From Chromatiales bacterium (GTDB lineage: Bacteria; Pseudomonadota; Gammaproteobacteria; Steroidobacterales; GCA-2729495), in assembly GCA_020831895.1 (NCBI GenBank), contig JAFIFS010000046.1, forward strand, positions 38,526 through 102,525: a DNA stretch of 64,000 nucleotides, read 5' to 3'. A program made the translations under genes and the position numbers. Below the pieces are notes generated by a model. The model made no database searches. It was not told the origin of the DNA and worked only from the letters and a program-made list of their open reading frames with translations. Shown here piece after piece: positions 25,736 to 33,534 of the stretch. The first letter of the stretch is position 1, and every line of letters begins with the position of its first letter.

Positions 25736-27410
25736 GGTGCTGCACCCCTCCATCCTGCTGTTCACCGGCGCGCTGGTGCTTGCCCTGCTGCGCGGTCGCC
25801 TGCAGCAGGGATGGATGCTGCTCGTCGCCGCCGCGCTGATCTGGCTGGTTTTCTCGCTGCCTGCCGGCGTGCATGGGTCCACGGAGTTTCTCGGCATCGA
25901 GCTCTCGCCTATGCGCGTGGACGCGCTCAGCCTTGTCTTTGCCTCGGTCTTCGCGATCATCACACTGGTCGGCGCCATCTACGCGCTGCACGTGAAGGAC
26001 ACGACCCAGCACGTGGCTGCGCTGGGCTACGCTGGATCGGCCCTGGGCGCAGTCTTCGCGGGCGACCTGCTTACGCTCTACATGTTCTGGGAGCTGATGG
26101 TCTTTACGTCAGTCTGGCTGATCTGGCGCCGCCGCACGCCGGTGTCGATGGCGGCCGGTTTCCGCTATCTGCTGGTCCATGCACTGGGCGGGGTCGTGCT
26201 GCTGGCAGGCATCATCCTTTACTATCTCGATACCGGCACGGTGCGGTTCGCCGAAATCGAGAACACCGGACCCGCGTTCTACCTGATTCTCTTCGGCTTC
26301 TTGCTGAATGCCGCCGTGCCGCCGCTGAATGCCTGGCTGGCCGACGCCTACCCCGAGTCCACCGTGACCGGAGCGATTTTCCTGAGTGCACTGACCACCA
26401 AGACGGCGGTGTACACGCTGATCCGCGGGTTCCCCGGGACCGAGCTTCTGGTATGGCTCGGTGTCGTGATGGCGCTGTGGGGCGTGATTTATGCCGCGCT
26501 GGCAAACGATATCCGCAGACTGCTCGCCTACCACATCATCAGCCAGGTCGGGTACATGGTGGCGGGTGTCGGGATGGGCACGATCATGGCTCTGAACGGA
26601 TCGGCTTCTCACGCATTCACGCACATTTTCTACAAGGCCCTGCTGTTCATGGGCGCCGGCGCAGTGATCCACATGACCGGGCGCGCCAAGCTGACCGAAC
26701 TCGGCGGCATCTACCGCTACATGCCTGCAACATTCCTGCTGTACATGATCGGTGCGTTCTCCATCGCGGCATTCCCGCTGTTCAGCGGCTTCGTCAGCAA
26801 GACCATGGTGGTCGAGGCCGCGGCACTGGACCAGAGGGCCTGGGTCTGGCTGCTGCTCTCGCTGACCGCGGCGGGCACGTTCCTGAGCACAGGGCTCAAG
26901 CTGCCGTGGTTCACCTTCTTCGGCCCTGATCGCGGGCTCAGGCCCCAGGAGGCACCGTTCAACATGCTTCTGGCCATGGGCATCGCGGCGTTCTTCTGTG
27001 TATTCATCGGCATCTACCCGCAGTGGCTGTACGCGATGATGCCGGCGACCGTGGACTACCAGGCCTATACGTCAGGCCACATACTCTGGGAGCTGCAGCT
27101 GCTGCTCTTCACCGGAGTGGGCTTCTTCGTGCTGCTGAAGTACGTGGGCGCGGAACCCAGGATCAGTATCGACACCGACTGGATCTACCGCAAGGCGATG
27201 CCAGCCATGGCAGGCAGCATCCACCGCGTGGGCGGAGGCGCCTGGCAAGCCGCGCTTGCCGCAGTCAACCGCAAGCTGGCAGCGGTGGTCTCCACGGTCT
27301 CCGCACACCATGGACCCCGGGGCATACTGGCCCGGACCTCGCCCACCGGCAGCATGGTGCTGTGGGTCGCGATCCTGCTGGCTGCATCCCTGCTGATCTA
27401 CTACCTGTAA
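25728..27410 (+). CDS. Third MnhD/NuoL-like antiporter subunit with altered helix-7 site
   Basis: A 560-aa polytopic protein of the NuoL/M/N family. The helix-5 Glu is kept (LTLYMFWELMVFTSVW) and the helix-8 Lys is kept (HIFYKALLFMGAG), but the helix-7 Lys and the following His of its two paralogues are both Asn here (FLLNAAVPPLNAWLADAY). The C-terminus is longer, with a soluble stretch of about 60 residues (after LLKYVGAEPRISIDTDWIYRK) and a final helix (MVLWVAILLAASLLIYYL). The start at 25728 is chosen by the overlap with the 83-aa gene. It is the last gene of the operon; a hairpin follows directly. Confidence 0.88.
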   Translation: MSEVLHPSILLFTGALVLALLRGRLQQGWMLLVAAALIWLVFSLPAGVHGSTEFLGIELSPMRVDALSLVFASVFAIITLVGAIYALHVKDTTQHVAALGYAGSALGAVFAGDLLTLYMFWELMVFTSVWLIWRRRTPVSMAAGFRYLLVHALGGVVLLAGIILYYLDTGTVRFAEIENTGPAFYLILFGFLLNAAVPPLNAWLADAYPESTVTGAIFLSALTTKTAVYTLIRGFPGTELLVWLGVVMALWGVIYAALANDIRRLLAYHIISQVGYMVAGVGMGTIMALNGSASHAFTHIFYKALLFMGAGAVIHMTGRAKLTELGGIYRYMPATFLLYMIGAFSIAAFPLFSGFVSKTMVVEAAALDQRAWVWLLLSLTAAGTFLSTGLKLPWFTFFGPDRGLRPQEAPFNMLLAMGIAAFFCVFIGIYPQWLYAMMPATVDYQAYTSGHILWELQLLLFTGVGFFVLLKYVGAEPRISIDTDWIYRKAMPAMAGSIHRVGGGAWQAALAAVNRKLAAVVSTVSAHHGPRGILARTSPTGSMVLWVAILLAASLLIYYL

Positions 27411-27437
27411 CCGCAGCCGGGCGGCGGCCGGCTGCGG
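27411..27437. terminator. Hairpin between the antiporter operon and the convergent DUF938 gene
   Basis: A perfect 10-bp stem, CCGCAGCCGG/CCGGCTGCGG, with a seven-base loop fills the entire 27-base gap between the two stop codons. It lacks a T-run, so it may act with Rho or as a bidirectional structural stop. Confidence 0.55.
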
Positions 27438-28043
27438 TCAGTCTTGCGGTTCTTCCGCAGCCCGGCGCCAGGCCAGCAGCCGGTTGTTCGCCGGCAACGG
27501 GATATCGTGCTCGCGCCTGAGCCCCGCCGCGCTGGCAAGCCGGTCGAGGTCGGCAACATCACGAACGCCGCTTCCCGGGTCTCTGGCGCGCAGACTCCGG
27601 TCAAACGCAATGTTGCTCGCACTCGTGTGGCGGCCGTGGAACGCGAAGGGACCGTAGACGCAGAGCCACGCGCCGGGGGAAAGCTCCGACATTCGCGCGA
27701 AAAGCGCCTGGACCGCGGGCCAGTGCATGATGTGCAGCGTGTTTGCCGTGAATACGGCGTCATATCCTGCAGGACTCCAGTCATGCTCGCGGACGTCCAG
27801 GCAGAGCGGCGGAGCCAGGTTGACCGGAGCCTCGGCCTCCAGCCTCGCGGCGAGGCGGGGCAACCACTCCGGGAGCTCGCTCGGCTGCCAGGTCAGCCAA
27901 TCCATGTTCCCGGCGAACCAGACCGCATGCTGGCCGGTTCCGCTGCCGATCTCCAGCACCTTGCGGGCATCCCCGAGCAGGGGCCCGAGGGCGGTCAGGA
28001 TCGGACCCTTGTTGCGTTCGCAGGCCTCGGAATACGGCAGCAT
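27438..28043 (-). CDS. DUF938 family SAM-dependent methyltransferase-like protein
   Basis: A 201-aa protein of the DUF938 family, a predicted class I methyltransferase. MLPYSEACERNKGPIL is the standard family opening, which selects ATG 28043 over an upstream in-frame ATG at 28109. The SAM motif is VLEIGSGTGQHAVWFA at about residues 30-45, and the post-motif segment is AVFTANTLHIMHW. The substrate is unknown. A TATAAT box lies only seven bases before the ATG, which would give a leaderless or nearly leaderless mRNA. Confidence 0.87.
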   Translation of the reverse strand: MLPYSEACERNKGPILTALGPLLGDARKVLEIGSGTGQHAVWFAGNMDWLTWQPSELPEWLPRLAARLEAEAPVNLAPPLCLDVREHDWSPAGYDAVFTANTLHIMHWPAVQALFARMSELSPGAWLCVYGPFAFHGRHTSASNIAFDRSLRARDPGSGVRDVADLDRLASAAGLRREHDIPLPANNRLLAWRRAAEEPQD

Positions 28044-28050
28044 GCGTTCG

Positions 28051-28056
28051 ATTATA
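28051..28056 (-). promoter_or_regulatory. -10 element of the DUF938 gene
   Basis: Perfect TATAAT on the minus strand, seven bases before ATG 28043. No clear -35 is seen 17 bases upstream. Transcription would start at or next to the start codon. Confidence 0.5.
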
Positions 28057-28127
28057 GGGGAGCTGAATCCAACCGGGCGGGGGACGCGAAAACCATACCG
28101 CAAGCTCATTTCTCCAATTACGGAACT

Positions 28128-28243
28128 TGCGAACGGTCAGGCGGTCTCTACCCCCAGGATCCCTGACCAGACCCCCAAGACTGGCCTCGATCCCCCCAAG
28201 CAGGTCAGTAAATTTGAACCCCGCACTGCGGGGTTCTTTTTTT
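28128..28243 (+). ncRNA. Candidate small RNA with three C-rich hairpin loops and an intrinsic terminator
   Basis: In the 215-base gap between btuB and the DUF938 gene (both minus strand), the plus strand has three stem-loops, each showing the motif CCCCCARG in its loop, then a terminator. Stem 1 is GGTCAGG/CCTGACC (28135-28141 with 28162-28168; Cs at 28151-28155). Stem 2 is CCAG/CTGG (28167-28170 with 28181-28184; Cs at 28172-28176). Stem 3 is ACTGGCCT/AGGTCAGT with one G-U (28180-28187 with 28202-28209; Cs at 28192-28197). Stems 2 and 3 share bases and are alternatives, and CTGACC can also pair with the second GGTCAG. No strong promoter is visible. The C-rich loops suit binding to Shine-Dalgarno G-runs. 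Expression is unproven. Confidence 0.5.
28217..28243 (+). terminator. Intrinsic terminator on the plus strand
   Basis: Stem AACCCCGC/GCGGGGTT with an ACT loop at 28217-28235, then C and seven Ts. Its T-run is on the plus side, yet both flanking genes are on the minus strand. It best fits the candidate small RNA; the same stem could weakly end btuB, whose stop is 23 bases away. Confidence 0.8.
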
Positions 28244-28258
28244 CTCTGCCATGCTGCG

Positions 28259-30190
28259 CTACCGCATGATCCGGAAGCCCGCGAACACGCCGATTCCCGG
28301 CGTGCTGAAACCGATCACGTCCTCATACTCTGCATCGAGCAGATTCTCGATGCGTCCATGGAGGACGAGCCACTCGCGCGCCTGCCAGCTGGCAGCCAGG
28401 TTCAGCAGCGTGTAGCTGCCAAGCCGCACGCGCTCTGCCGGAAATCCGGCAAAGAGCAGGTCATCGCGCGAGCCAACCCAGGAGGCATTCATGTTGACGT
28501 TGCCTCGACCGTCGGCCCAGCGCCAGTTCAGGTTGCCGGCGGCGCTGTGGCGTGGCCGGCGGATCTCGCGGACGGAGGCTCCCGAAGCCCCTGGCTCCGT
28601 GGCGTCCACCCAGGTCCAGCTTCCGGAAAACTGGAGGCTGGCTGCCAACTCGGCATCGACGGTGATCTCGACGCCTTGCCGGCGGCTGCGCCCCGGAGCG
28701 TTGCGCGCGGTGAAAAGCCCGAGGTCGGGCTCGAAGACGAACCCATCGATCTCGTCGCGGAGGTCGGCGCGGAAGTAACTTGTGTCGATCCGCAGGCGTC
28801 CATCCCACAGCAGGTGCTCGATACCGGCGTCCCATCCACGCGAACGTTCCGGGCGGAGTTGGGGATTGCCGGCGAACTGGTCCGGGAAGAAGCCGAAGCG
28901 CTCGACGAATGTCGGCGATTTCTGACCCGTACCGAAACTCGCATGAACCCGGCCAGGCCAGGCCGGCAGCGTCCAGGTCCCGGTTCCCCGCCAGGTAGTG
29001 ACGCTGCGAAAGTCACTGTTCTGGTCATGGCGCAGGCTGGCAGAAAGCGTCAGCGCAACCACCGGTTGAATCAGGTACTCGAGCGCAGCCGCACGGTTGC
29101 TCATGCGCTGGCGCTGGTTGGGGTCGCCAAACTCTGTGGCGATGCCCGACTGCCGGAAAGTCTCGCGCTCATACTCCAGCGCAGCGGTCAAACGGTCGCT
29201 GACTGGTCCGGAGTCGCCTGCGAACAGCGGCAGCCCCCCCTGCCAGTAGGCGCCCAGCTTGTCGCCGGCCTGGCGCCCGTCGGGCTGGCCATCGGCAAAA
29301 CTGTCGATATCCGTGTCGAGCCATGTCACTCGCAGCTGCTGCTCGCGGTAACCGGGACTGTAGAGTCTTGCCCCGGCGCGCAGGTAGGTCTGGGATGACC
29401 GGGTCCGGCGGTCCGCATCTACAGGCAGACCAGTGCCGAAGTCGATGCCATCGAACTCGCGGTTGTTGTCACTGTGACGCGCGAACAGGCTCAGCTCCAG
29501 CGAGTCGACCGGCTGCCAGCCTCCGTGGACAGTTCCGGTACGGTTGCGATAGCCATCCCTTTCGTCGCCCTCGCGCGCGATGTTGATGCCGTCCGAGCCG
29601 AGCAGCGACCCGCTGACCGAGAGCCGTGTACGCTCTCCCATGACGCCCAGCCGGACACCGCCACTCCAGGTGGAGAACGAACCGCCCTCCGCCCAGGCTT
29701 CCTCACTCAGCGGACGCGAAGCGCGGCGGGTGACGATGTTCACCACGCCGGCCAGCGCGTCGCTGCCCCAGAGCGCGCTCTGCGGCCCCCTGATCACCTC
29801 GATACGCTCGATGTCGAAGGTCGTGAGGTGCTCCAGTGCAAACTCGTCGTTGCCGGCCGGGTCGTTGGCCTTTACCCCGTCGATGAGCACCAGTACATGG
29901 TTGGCCTCGGCACCACGGATCCTGAGCTGGGTCTGTGAACCAAAACCACCGCTGCGCGAGACCGAGATTCCCGGCAGGTCACGCAGCAGGTCGAGTGCGA
30001 ACACGGCCTGCCGGCGCTCGATCTCCGCACGGTCGATCAGGCTGAAGACACTGCCGACCTCCTGCGTCGCCAGGGGCGTTCGCCCTGCGATGATCAGCAT
30101 GTCGTCCATCGGTGGCAGCAGGCTCTGCGGCTGCTGGGCGGAAAGGCTGAGCGGCAGGACGAGGCCTGCGGCGAGAAGGCGAAGATCCAT
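28259..30190 (-). CDS. btuB: TonB-dependent vitamin B12 receptor BtuB
   Basis: Outer-membrane cobalamin receptor, 643 aa from ATG 30190. It has a signal peptide (MDLRLLAAGLVLPLSLSA) and a TonB-box-like DDMLIIAG at about 29-36. The plug domain includes LLRDLPGISVSRSGGFGSQ, RIRGAEANHVLVLIDGV and IERIEVIRGPQSALWGSDA; a 22-strand barrel follows, ending in FAGFRIMR. The plug sequence is BtuB-like, and a cobalamin riboswitch stands upstream, so B12 (or another corrinoid) is the likely ligand. The ATG at 30190 is chosen over 30214 because of the GGGGG ribosome site just before it and the signal peptide. No other B12-uptake gene is in the window. Confidence 0.93.
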   Translation of the reverse strand: MDLRLLAAGLVLPLSLSAQQPQSLLPPMDDMLIIAGRTPLATQEVGSVFSLIDRAEIERRQAVFALDLLRDLPGISVSRSGGFGSQTQLRIRGAEANHVLVLIDGVKANDPAGNDEFALEHLTTFDIERIEVIRGPQSALWGSDALAGVVNIVTRRASRPLSEEAWAEGGSFSTWSGGVRLGVMGERTRLSVSGSLLGSDGINIAREGDERDGYRNRTGTVHGGWQPVDSLELSLFARHSDNNREFDGIDFGTGLPVDADRRTRSSQTYLRAGARLYSPGYREQQLRVTWLDTDIDSFADGQPDGRQAGDKLGAYWQGGLPLFAGDSGPVSDRLTAALEYERETFRQSGIATEFGDPNQRQRMSNRAAALEYLIQPVVALTLSASLRHDQNSDFRSVTTWRGTGTWTLPAWPGRVHASFGTGQKSPTFVERFGFFPDQFAGNPQLRPERSRGWDAGIEHLLWDGRLRIDTSYFRADLRDEIDGFVFEPDLGLFTARNAPGRSRRQGVEITVDAELAASLQFSGSWTWVDATEPGASGASVREIRRPRHSAAGNLNWRWADGRGNVNMNASWVGSRDDLLFAGFPAERVRLGSYTLLNLAASWQAREWLVLHGRIENLLDAEYEDVIGFSTPGIGVFAGFRIMR

Positions 30191-30334
30191 CGGGTACCCC
30201 CACCGCACCCACACCCGGGTGCGGACAATGAGCAGACCAAGCGGGACCTGTCGCAGAACCAGCGCGCGCGGGCATTACGGGTGCCAGCCGGCAGATTTCA
30301 CGCAGCCTCCCGCCGAGGCCTGGCGTTGCCATGA

Positions 30335-30540
30335 ACACCTGCGGGCCGGTATACGGGCTCGTGCGTGGAACCTGGGGCTCCGGGGCGACCGCCTTCCCAT
30401 GCACGAGTGCACAGTGGCGCAGTGATCGTCCTTGACGCACCTACCGTTGCGGGGGCAGCGACGGACTTGCCGGGATACCTGTAACAGGCTGCGGCTTACC
30501 GTACTTCCCGTTTAACTGCCGGACAGGGACTGCCCGGCAG
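30335..30540 (-). promoter_or_regulatory. Cobalamin (AdoCbl) riboswitch of btuB
   Basis: On the minus strand the conserved blocks appear in order: TTAAACGGGAAGTACGGTAA (about 30514-30495), CTGCCCCCGCAACGG (30458-30444), GCCACTG (30418-30412) and a B12 box, AGCCCGTATACCGGCC (30359-30344). These match the known class of cobalamin riboswitches. The element ends about 145 bases before btuB, leaving room for an expression platform. Its 5' end overlaps the last codons of the upstream serine hydrolase gene. Confidence 0.92.
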
Positions 30541-31768
30541 CACCAGCAGGAACGGGGCGCACATTAGCGGCGGAGTCAGCCGGGGTCAAGCCCGCGATCG
30601 CGAGATTGACCAGTCGCGTGATGTCGAAGCCCGGGCGTATTGGGCGAGGACCGAGGGCCGGGCCCAGCCGCACGATCACCAGTCGTTGCGACGGAACGAC
30701 GAAAACATGCTGCTGCCCGCGGCCCCATGTCATCCAGGTATCACGCGCGGCAAAGGCCTCGCTGGCAATCGCGCCACTGGATCCGGCACCTTCCGGCGGC
30801 AGCGGCGGGTCCATGTAGCCCAGCCACACATGAAGGCCGTAAAAGCCAGCAAAGTCCGCGGGCTCGATCATCTTTCGCACCCAGTCGGCCGCCACGAGCC
30901 TTCGGCCGTTTGCAATCCCCTCGTCGAGGAGCAGCATGCCTATGCGCGCCCAGTCCATGGCCGGCGCAGCCAGGCAGCAGGAAGTGAATGCACGTCCACC
31001 GGGCCGGTCCGTGTGAATGCGGGCGCGCTCCCCACCCATGGGCATCCAGAGCAGCGATTCCAGCAGCTGCGAGTAACGCATCCCGTAGACATGCTCGAGC
31101 ACCATACCCAGCAGTTCGGAGTTGATGTTGTTGTAGTCGTAGCGGCTGCCGGGCGCCCAGTCCGCCAATGGCGTCCGCAGGATCACCTCGCCTGAACGGC
31201 CGGAGTTGAGCCAGCGATTGTCGTCACTGAAAGGATTCAGCGTGAATCGGTACTGCACGAGCCCGGAGCTCATCTGAAGCAGCTGGCGCAGGGTGATTTT
31301 ACCGCGCGGGTCGTCACGCCAGTCTGGCAGGTAGCGACCCAGCGGATCGTCGACGGACTCGATGCGCCCATCCGTGATCGCGATGCCGATGAGCACCCCC
31401 AGCAGCGACTTGTGCATCGACTGTGACTGGGTGAGTCCGTCACGGGACCAATGCCCGGCATACCACTCGTCCTGGATCACGCCATCATGTATGACGATAA
31501 GCGCATGAGATCCGAAGTCGGCCGCATACTCGCGCATGGCGACCAGGGTCTCCTCTGCAATCACCCGCTCCGCCGGCAAGGCCACGGGAAGCTGCCAGCT
31601 GCGGTCACCGCGGATTTCCTCTTCCGGGGGAAGCAACTCCTCCGCCGTCGGGTCGCCGCTGGTCAGGAAGCGGGCATAGTTGCGCCAGAACCATGGATCC
31701 TGCCAGTACAGCGTGCTGCCCGCGACTAAGAGCGCCAGCAGGACGACGGGCAAGGCACGCCGCTTCAT
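30512..31768 (-). CDS. Serine hydrolase, class C beta-lactamase/PBP4-like
   Basis: A 418-aa protein of the beta-lactamase-related serine hydrolase family. An N-terminal signal or anchor helix (ALPVVLLALLVAGSTLYW) places the catalytic domain in the periplasm. The SxxK nucleophile motif is SMHK at 117-120. The Tyr-motif is YNN in SRYDYNNINSE, and a WGRGQQHV segment sits at the third-motif position. Members include esterases, peptidases and lactamase-like proteins, so the substrate is uncertain. It is coupled by a four-base overlap to the Sel1-repeat lipoprotein gene upstream. Its end carries the first bases of the btuB riboswitch. Confidence 0.85.
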   Translation of the reverse strand: MKRRALPVVLLALLVAGSTLYWQDPWFWRNYARFLTSGDPTAEELLPPEEEIRGDRSWQLPVALPAERVIAEETLVAMREYAADFGSHALIVIHDGVIQDEWYAGHWSRDGLTQSQSMHKSLLGVLIGIAITDGRIESVDDPLGRYLPDWRDDPRGKITLRQLLQMSSGLVQYRFTLNPFSDDNRWLNSGRSGEVILRTPLADWAPGSRYDYNNINSELLGMVLEHVYGMRYSQLLESLLWMPMGGERARIHTDRPGGRAFTSCCLAAPAMDWARIGMLLLDEGIANGRRLVAADWVRKMIEPADFAGFYGLHVWLGYMDPPLPPEGAGSSGAIASEAFAARDTWMTWGRGQQHVFVVPSQRLVIVRLGPALGPRPIRPGFDITRLVNLAIAGLTPADSAANVRPVPAGAAGQSLSGS

Positions 31769-32655
31769 GCCCCCGTATCCACGACGAGGTCCTGCCCGGC
31801 GCCCGCGGCCAGCGAATCGTCAGGCTCGTCCCCGGGAGCCTGCATGGCAGCGGCAAACTCCCGGGCACGGCGCTGGGCCTCGGCGACCTGCGCGGTGGTC
31901 ATCGCCACAGCCAGCCTGTCCCGCTCGTTACGCGCAGTGGAAGACCCCGCCACGCCGGCCAGGTTGAACCACTTGTGGGCCGCAACGAAATCCTGCGGAA
32001 CCCCGTTGCCGTCACGGTAGCTCACCGCCAGGTTGAACTGGCCCAGGGTATAGCCCTGCTCGGCGGCGCGCCGGTACCAGCGCACGGCCTCCGTGGCATC
32101 GCGCTGGACGCCGAGCCCCGACTGGTACATGAAACCCAGGTTGGTCTGCCCGGCCGGGTGACCCTGGCGCGCTGCGCGCCGGTACCAGGCCACGGCTTCG
32201 GCAGGCTCGGGCAACAGCCCGAGGCCCTGCTGGTACATGATCCCCAGGTTGTTCTGGGCCTTGGAGTTGCCTTGCTCCGCAGCAAGCAGGTACCAGCGTC
32301 TCGCCTCGGCGTAGTCGGATGGGACGCCCTCGCCCGCGGCATACATCACCCCGAGGTTGACCTGGGCCAGTGCCAGTCCCTGCTCGGCTGCCAGGCGGTA
32401 CCAGCGCAGCGCAAGGCCGTAATCCTGCGGCACGCCCTCACCTTCCCGGTAACGCCGGGCAAGGCTGGCCTGCGCGGTCGCGTTGCCTGCCTCGGCAAGA
32501 GTCCGGACCAGGCGCAGTGCGAGCGCATAGTCGCCGGCACCACGCGCCGCCTCGACTGCGGCATAGTCTTCGGGCCCGTGCTCCCCGCCCGCACAGCCGG
32601 ACAGCACGGCAAGGCAGCTCAGGAGCAGCAGGAAACAGGAAGGCCTGGATGACAT
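31765..32655 (-). CDS. Sel1-repeat lipoprotein
   Basis: A 296-aa lipoprotein: the signal is MSSRPSCFLLLLSCLAVLSGC with lipid-modified C21. About six Sel1-type TPR repeats follow, visible as AQASLARRYREGEGV, AQVNLGVMYAAGEGV, AQNNLGIMYQQGLGL, GQTNLGFMYQSGLGV and GQFNLAVSYRDGNGV. Sel1 repeats mediate protein contacts, often for enzymes of the envelope. The following serine hydrolase overlaps by four bases and is a natural partner. The frame is open further upstream to 32829, but the lipobox fixes the start at 32655. Confidence 0.87.
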   Translation of the reverse strand: MSSRPSCFLLLLSCLAVLSGCAGGEHGPEDYAAVEAARGAGDYALALRLVRTLAEAGNATAQASLARRYREGEGVPQDYGLALRWYRLAAEQGLALAQVNLGVMYAAGEGVPSDYAEARRWYLLAAEQGNSKAQNNLGIMYQQGLGLLPEPAEAVAWYRRAARQGHPAGQTNLGFMYQSGLGVQRDATEAVRWYRRAAEQGYTLGQFNLAVSYRDGNGVPQDFVAAHKWFNLAGVAGSSTARNERDRLAVAMTTAQVAEAQRRAREFAAAMQAPGDEPDDSLAAGAGQDLVVDTGA

Positions 32656-32750
32656 GCAATCCCCGCGCCGGCATGGCAGTGGAAACCTGCAGGGAACCTT
32701 AATCCAAGGGCGGCGGCACCGCCAGCCACAGGCGGCATAGGATGCCCAGC

Positions 32751-32781
32751 TTGCCAAAATCCAGTCCGCAGGCGGTATCAT
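32751..32781 (+). promoter_or_regulatory. Putative promoter of the methyltransferase gene
   Basis: TTGCCA at 32751-32756 and TATCAT at 32776-32781, spacing 19. Reasonable but not strong. Confidence 0.35.
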
Positions 32782-32856
32782 GCCGCTGTTTGCGCGCCAG
32801 CCACGGGACTGCCTGGCGCGTCCTGTCACTCGAAGTCATCAAGGCGGGAAGGACTT

Positions 32857-33525
32857 ATGAAGGACCTCGCGGCACTCACCGAGAAGCAGACCGAGACAGT
32901 AGTCGCTCATTACGCGCGCCTGGCGGACAAATACGAGAAGCGCTGGAGCAACTATACGCGCGTGTCGCTGGAGCTGCTCGCCACGCGGGCGGTCAGCAGC
33001 GGGGAGGAGTCACTGCTTGATGTGGCCTGCGGTACGGGGCGGCTGGCGATGATCATCCGCCAGCGCCATCCGGGCGTGCGCATCACGGGGCGTGATCTCT
33101 CGCCCGACATGCTGCGCGTCGCACGCTCCCGCCTGCCGGCCGACCACATTACCCAGTGGGAACAGGGCCGGATGGAGGAGCTGCCCTATGAGGACGCCAG
33201 CTTCGATGTCGTCACCTGCGCAAGCGCGTTTCACCTCGTCACGGACCAGCGGCGGGCGCTGGCTGAAATGGTGCGTGTCGTGCGCCCCGGCGGCACGATC
33301 TGCATCGTCGACTGGTGCCGCCAGTATCCCCAGATCCAGTTCATGCAATGGCTGGCGCGGCTGGCCGGGCGCCAGTACCGCAATATCCTGACCCAGTCCG
33401 AACTCACCTCCCTGATGCAGGCCGCCGGGCTCAAGGTCGAGAGCAGCGAGAAATTCAATGCCACCTGGTTCTGGGCCATGATGTGTCTGGTTGGCCGCAA
33501 GGCCGGGGACCAGGCCGTTCCCTAG
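32857..33525 (+). CDS. Class I SAM-dependent methyltransferase (Methyltransf_11)
   Basis: A 222-aa methyltransferase of the UbiE/Methyltransf_11 type. Motif I is LLDVACGTGRLAMIIRQ at about residues 54-70, motif II is ITGRDLSPDMLRVAR, and the later motifs are YEDASFDVVTCASAFHLV and VVRPGGTICIVDW. The good ribosome site GGAAGGA lies seven to eight bases before the ATG. The substrate cannot be deduced. It is monocistronic and converges with the DUF4198 gene. Confidence 0.87.
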   Translation: MKDLAALTEKQTETVVAHYARLADKYEKRWSNYTRVSLELLATRAVSSGEESLLDVACGTGRLAMIIRQRHPGVRITGRDLSPDMLRVARSRLPADHITQWEQGRMEELPYEDASFDVVTCASAFHLVTDQRRALAEMVRVVRPGGTICIVDWCRQYPQIQFMQWLARLAGRQYRNILTQSELTSLMQAAGLKVESSEKFNATWFWAMMCLVGRKAGDQAVP

Positions 33526-33534
33526 GGCGACAGC

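Noticed and set aside
28217..28235. Hairpin as the terminator of btuB
   Set aside because: The seven-T tract is on the plus strand, while on the btuB side the stem is followed by CAAATTTACTG, so it is a poor terminator for btuB; at best it is shared.
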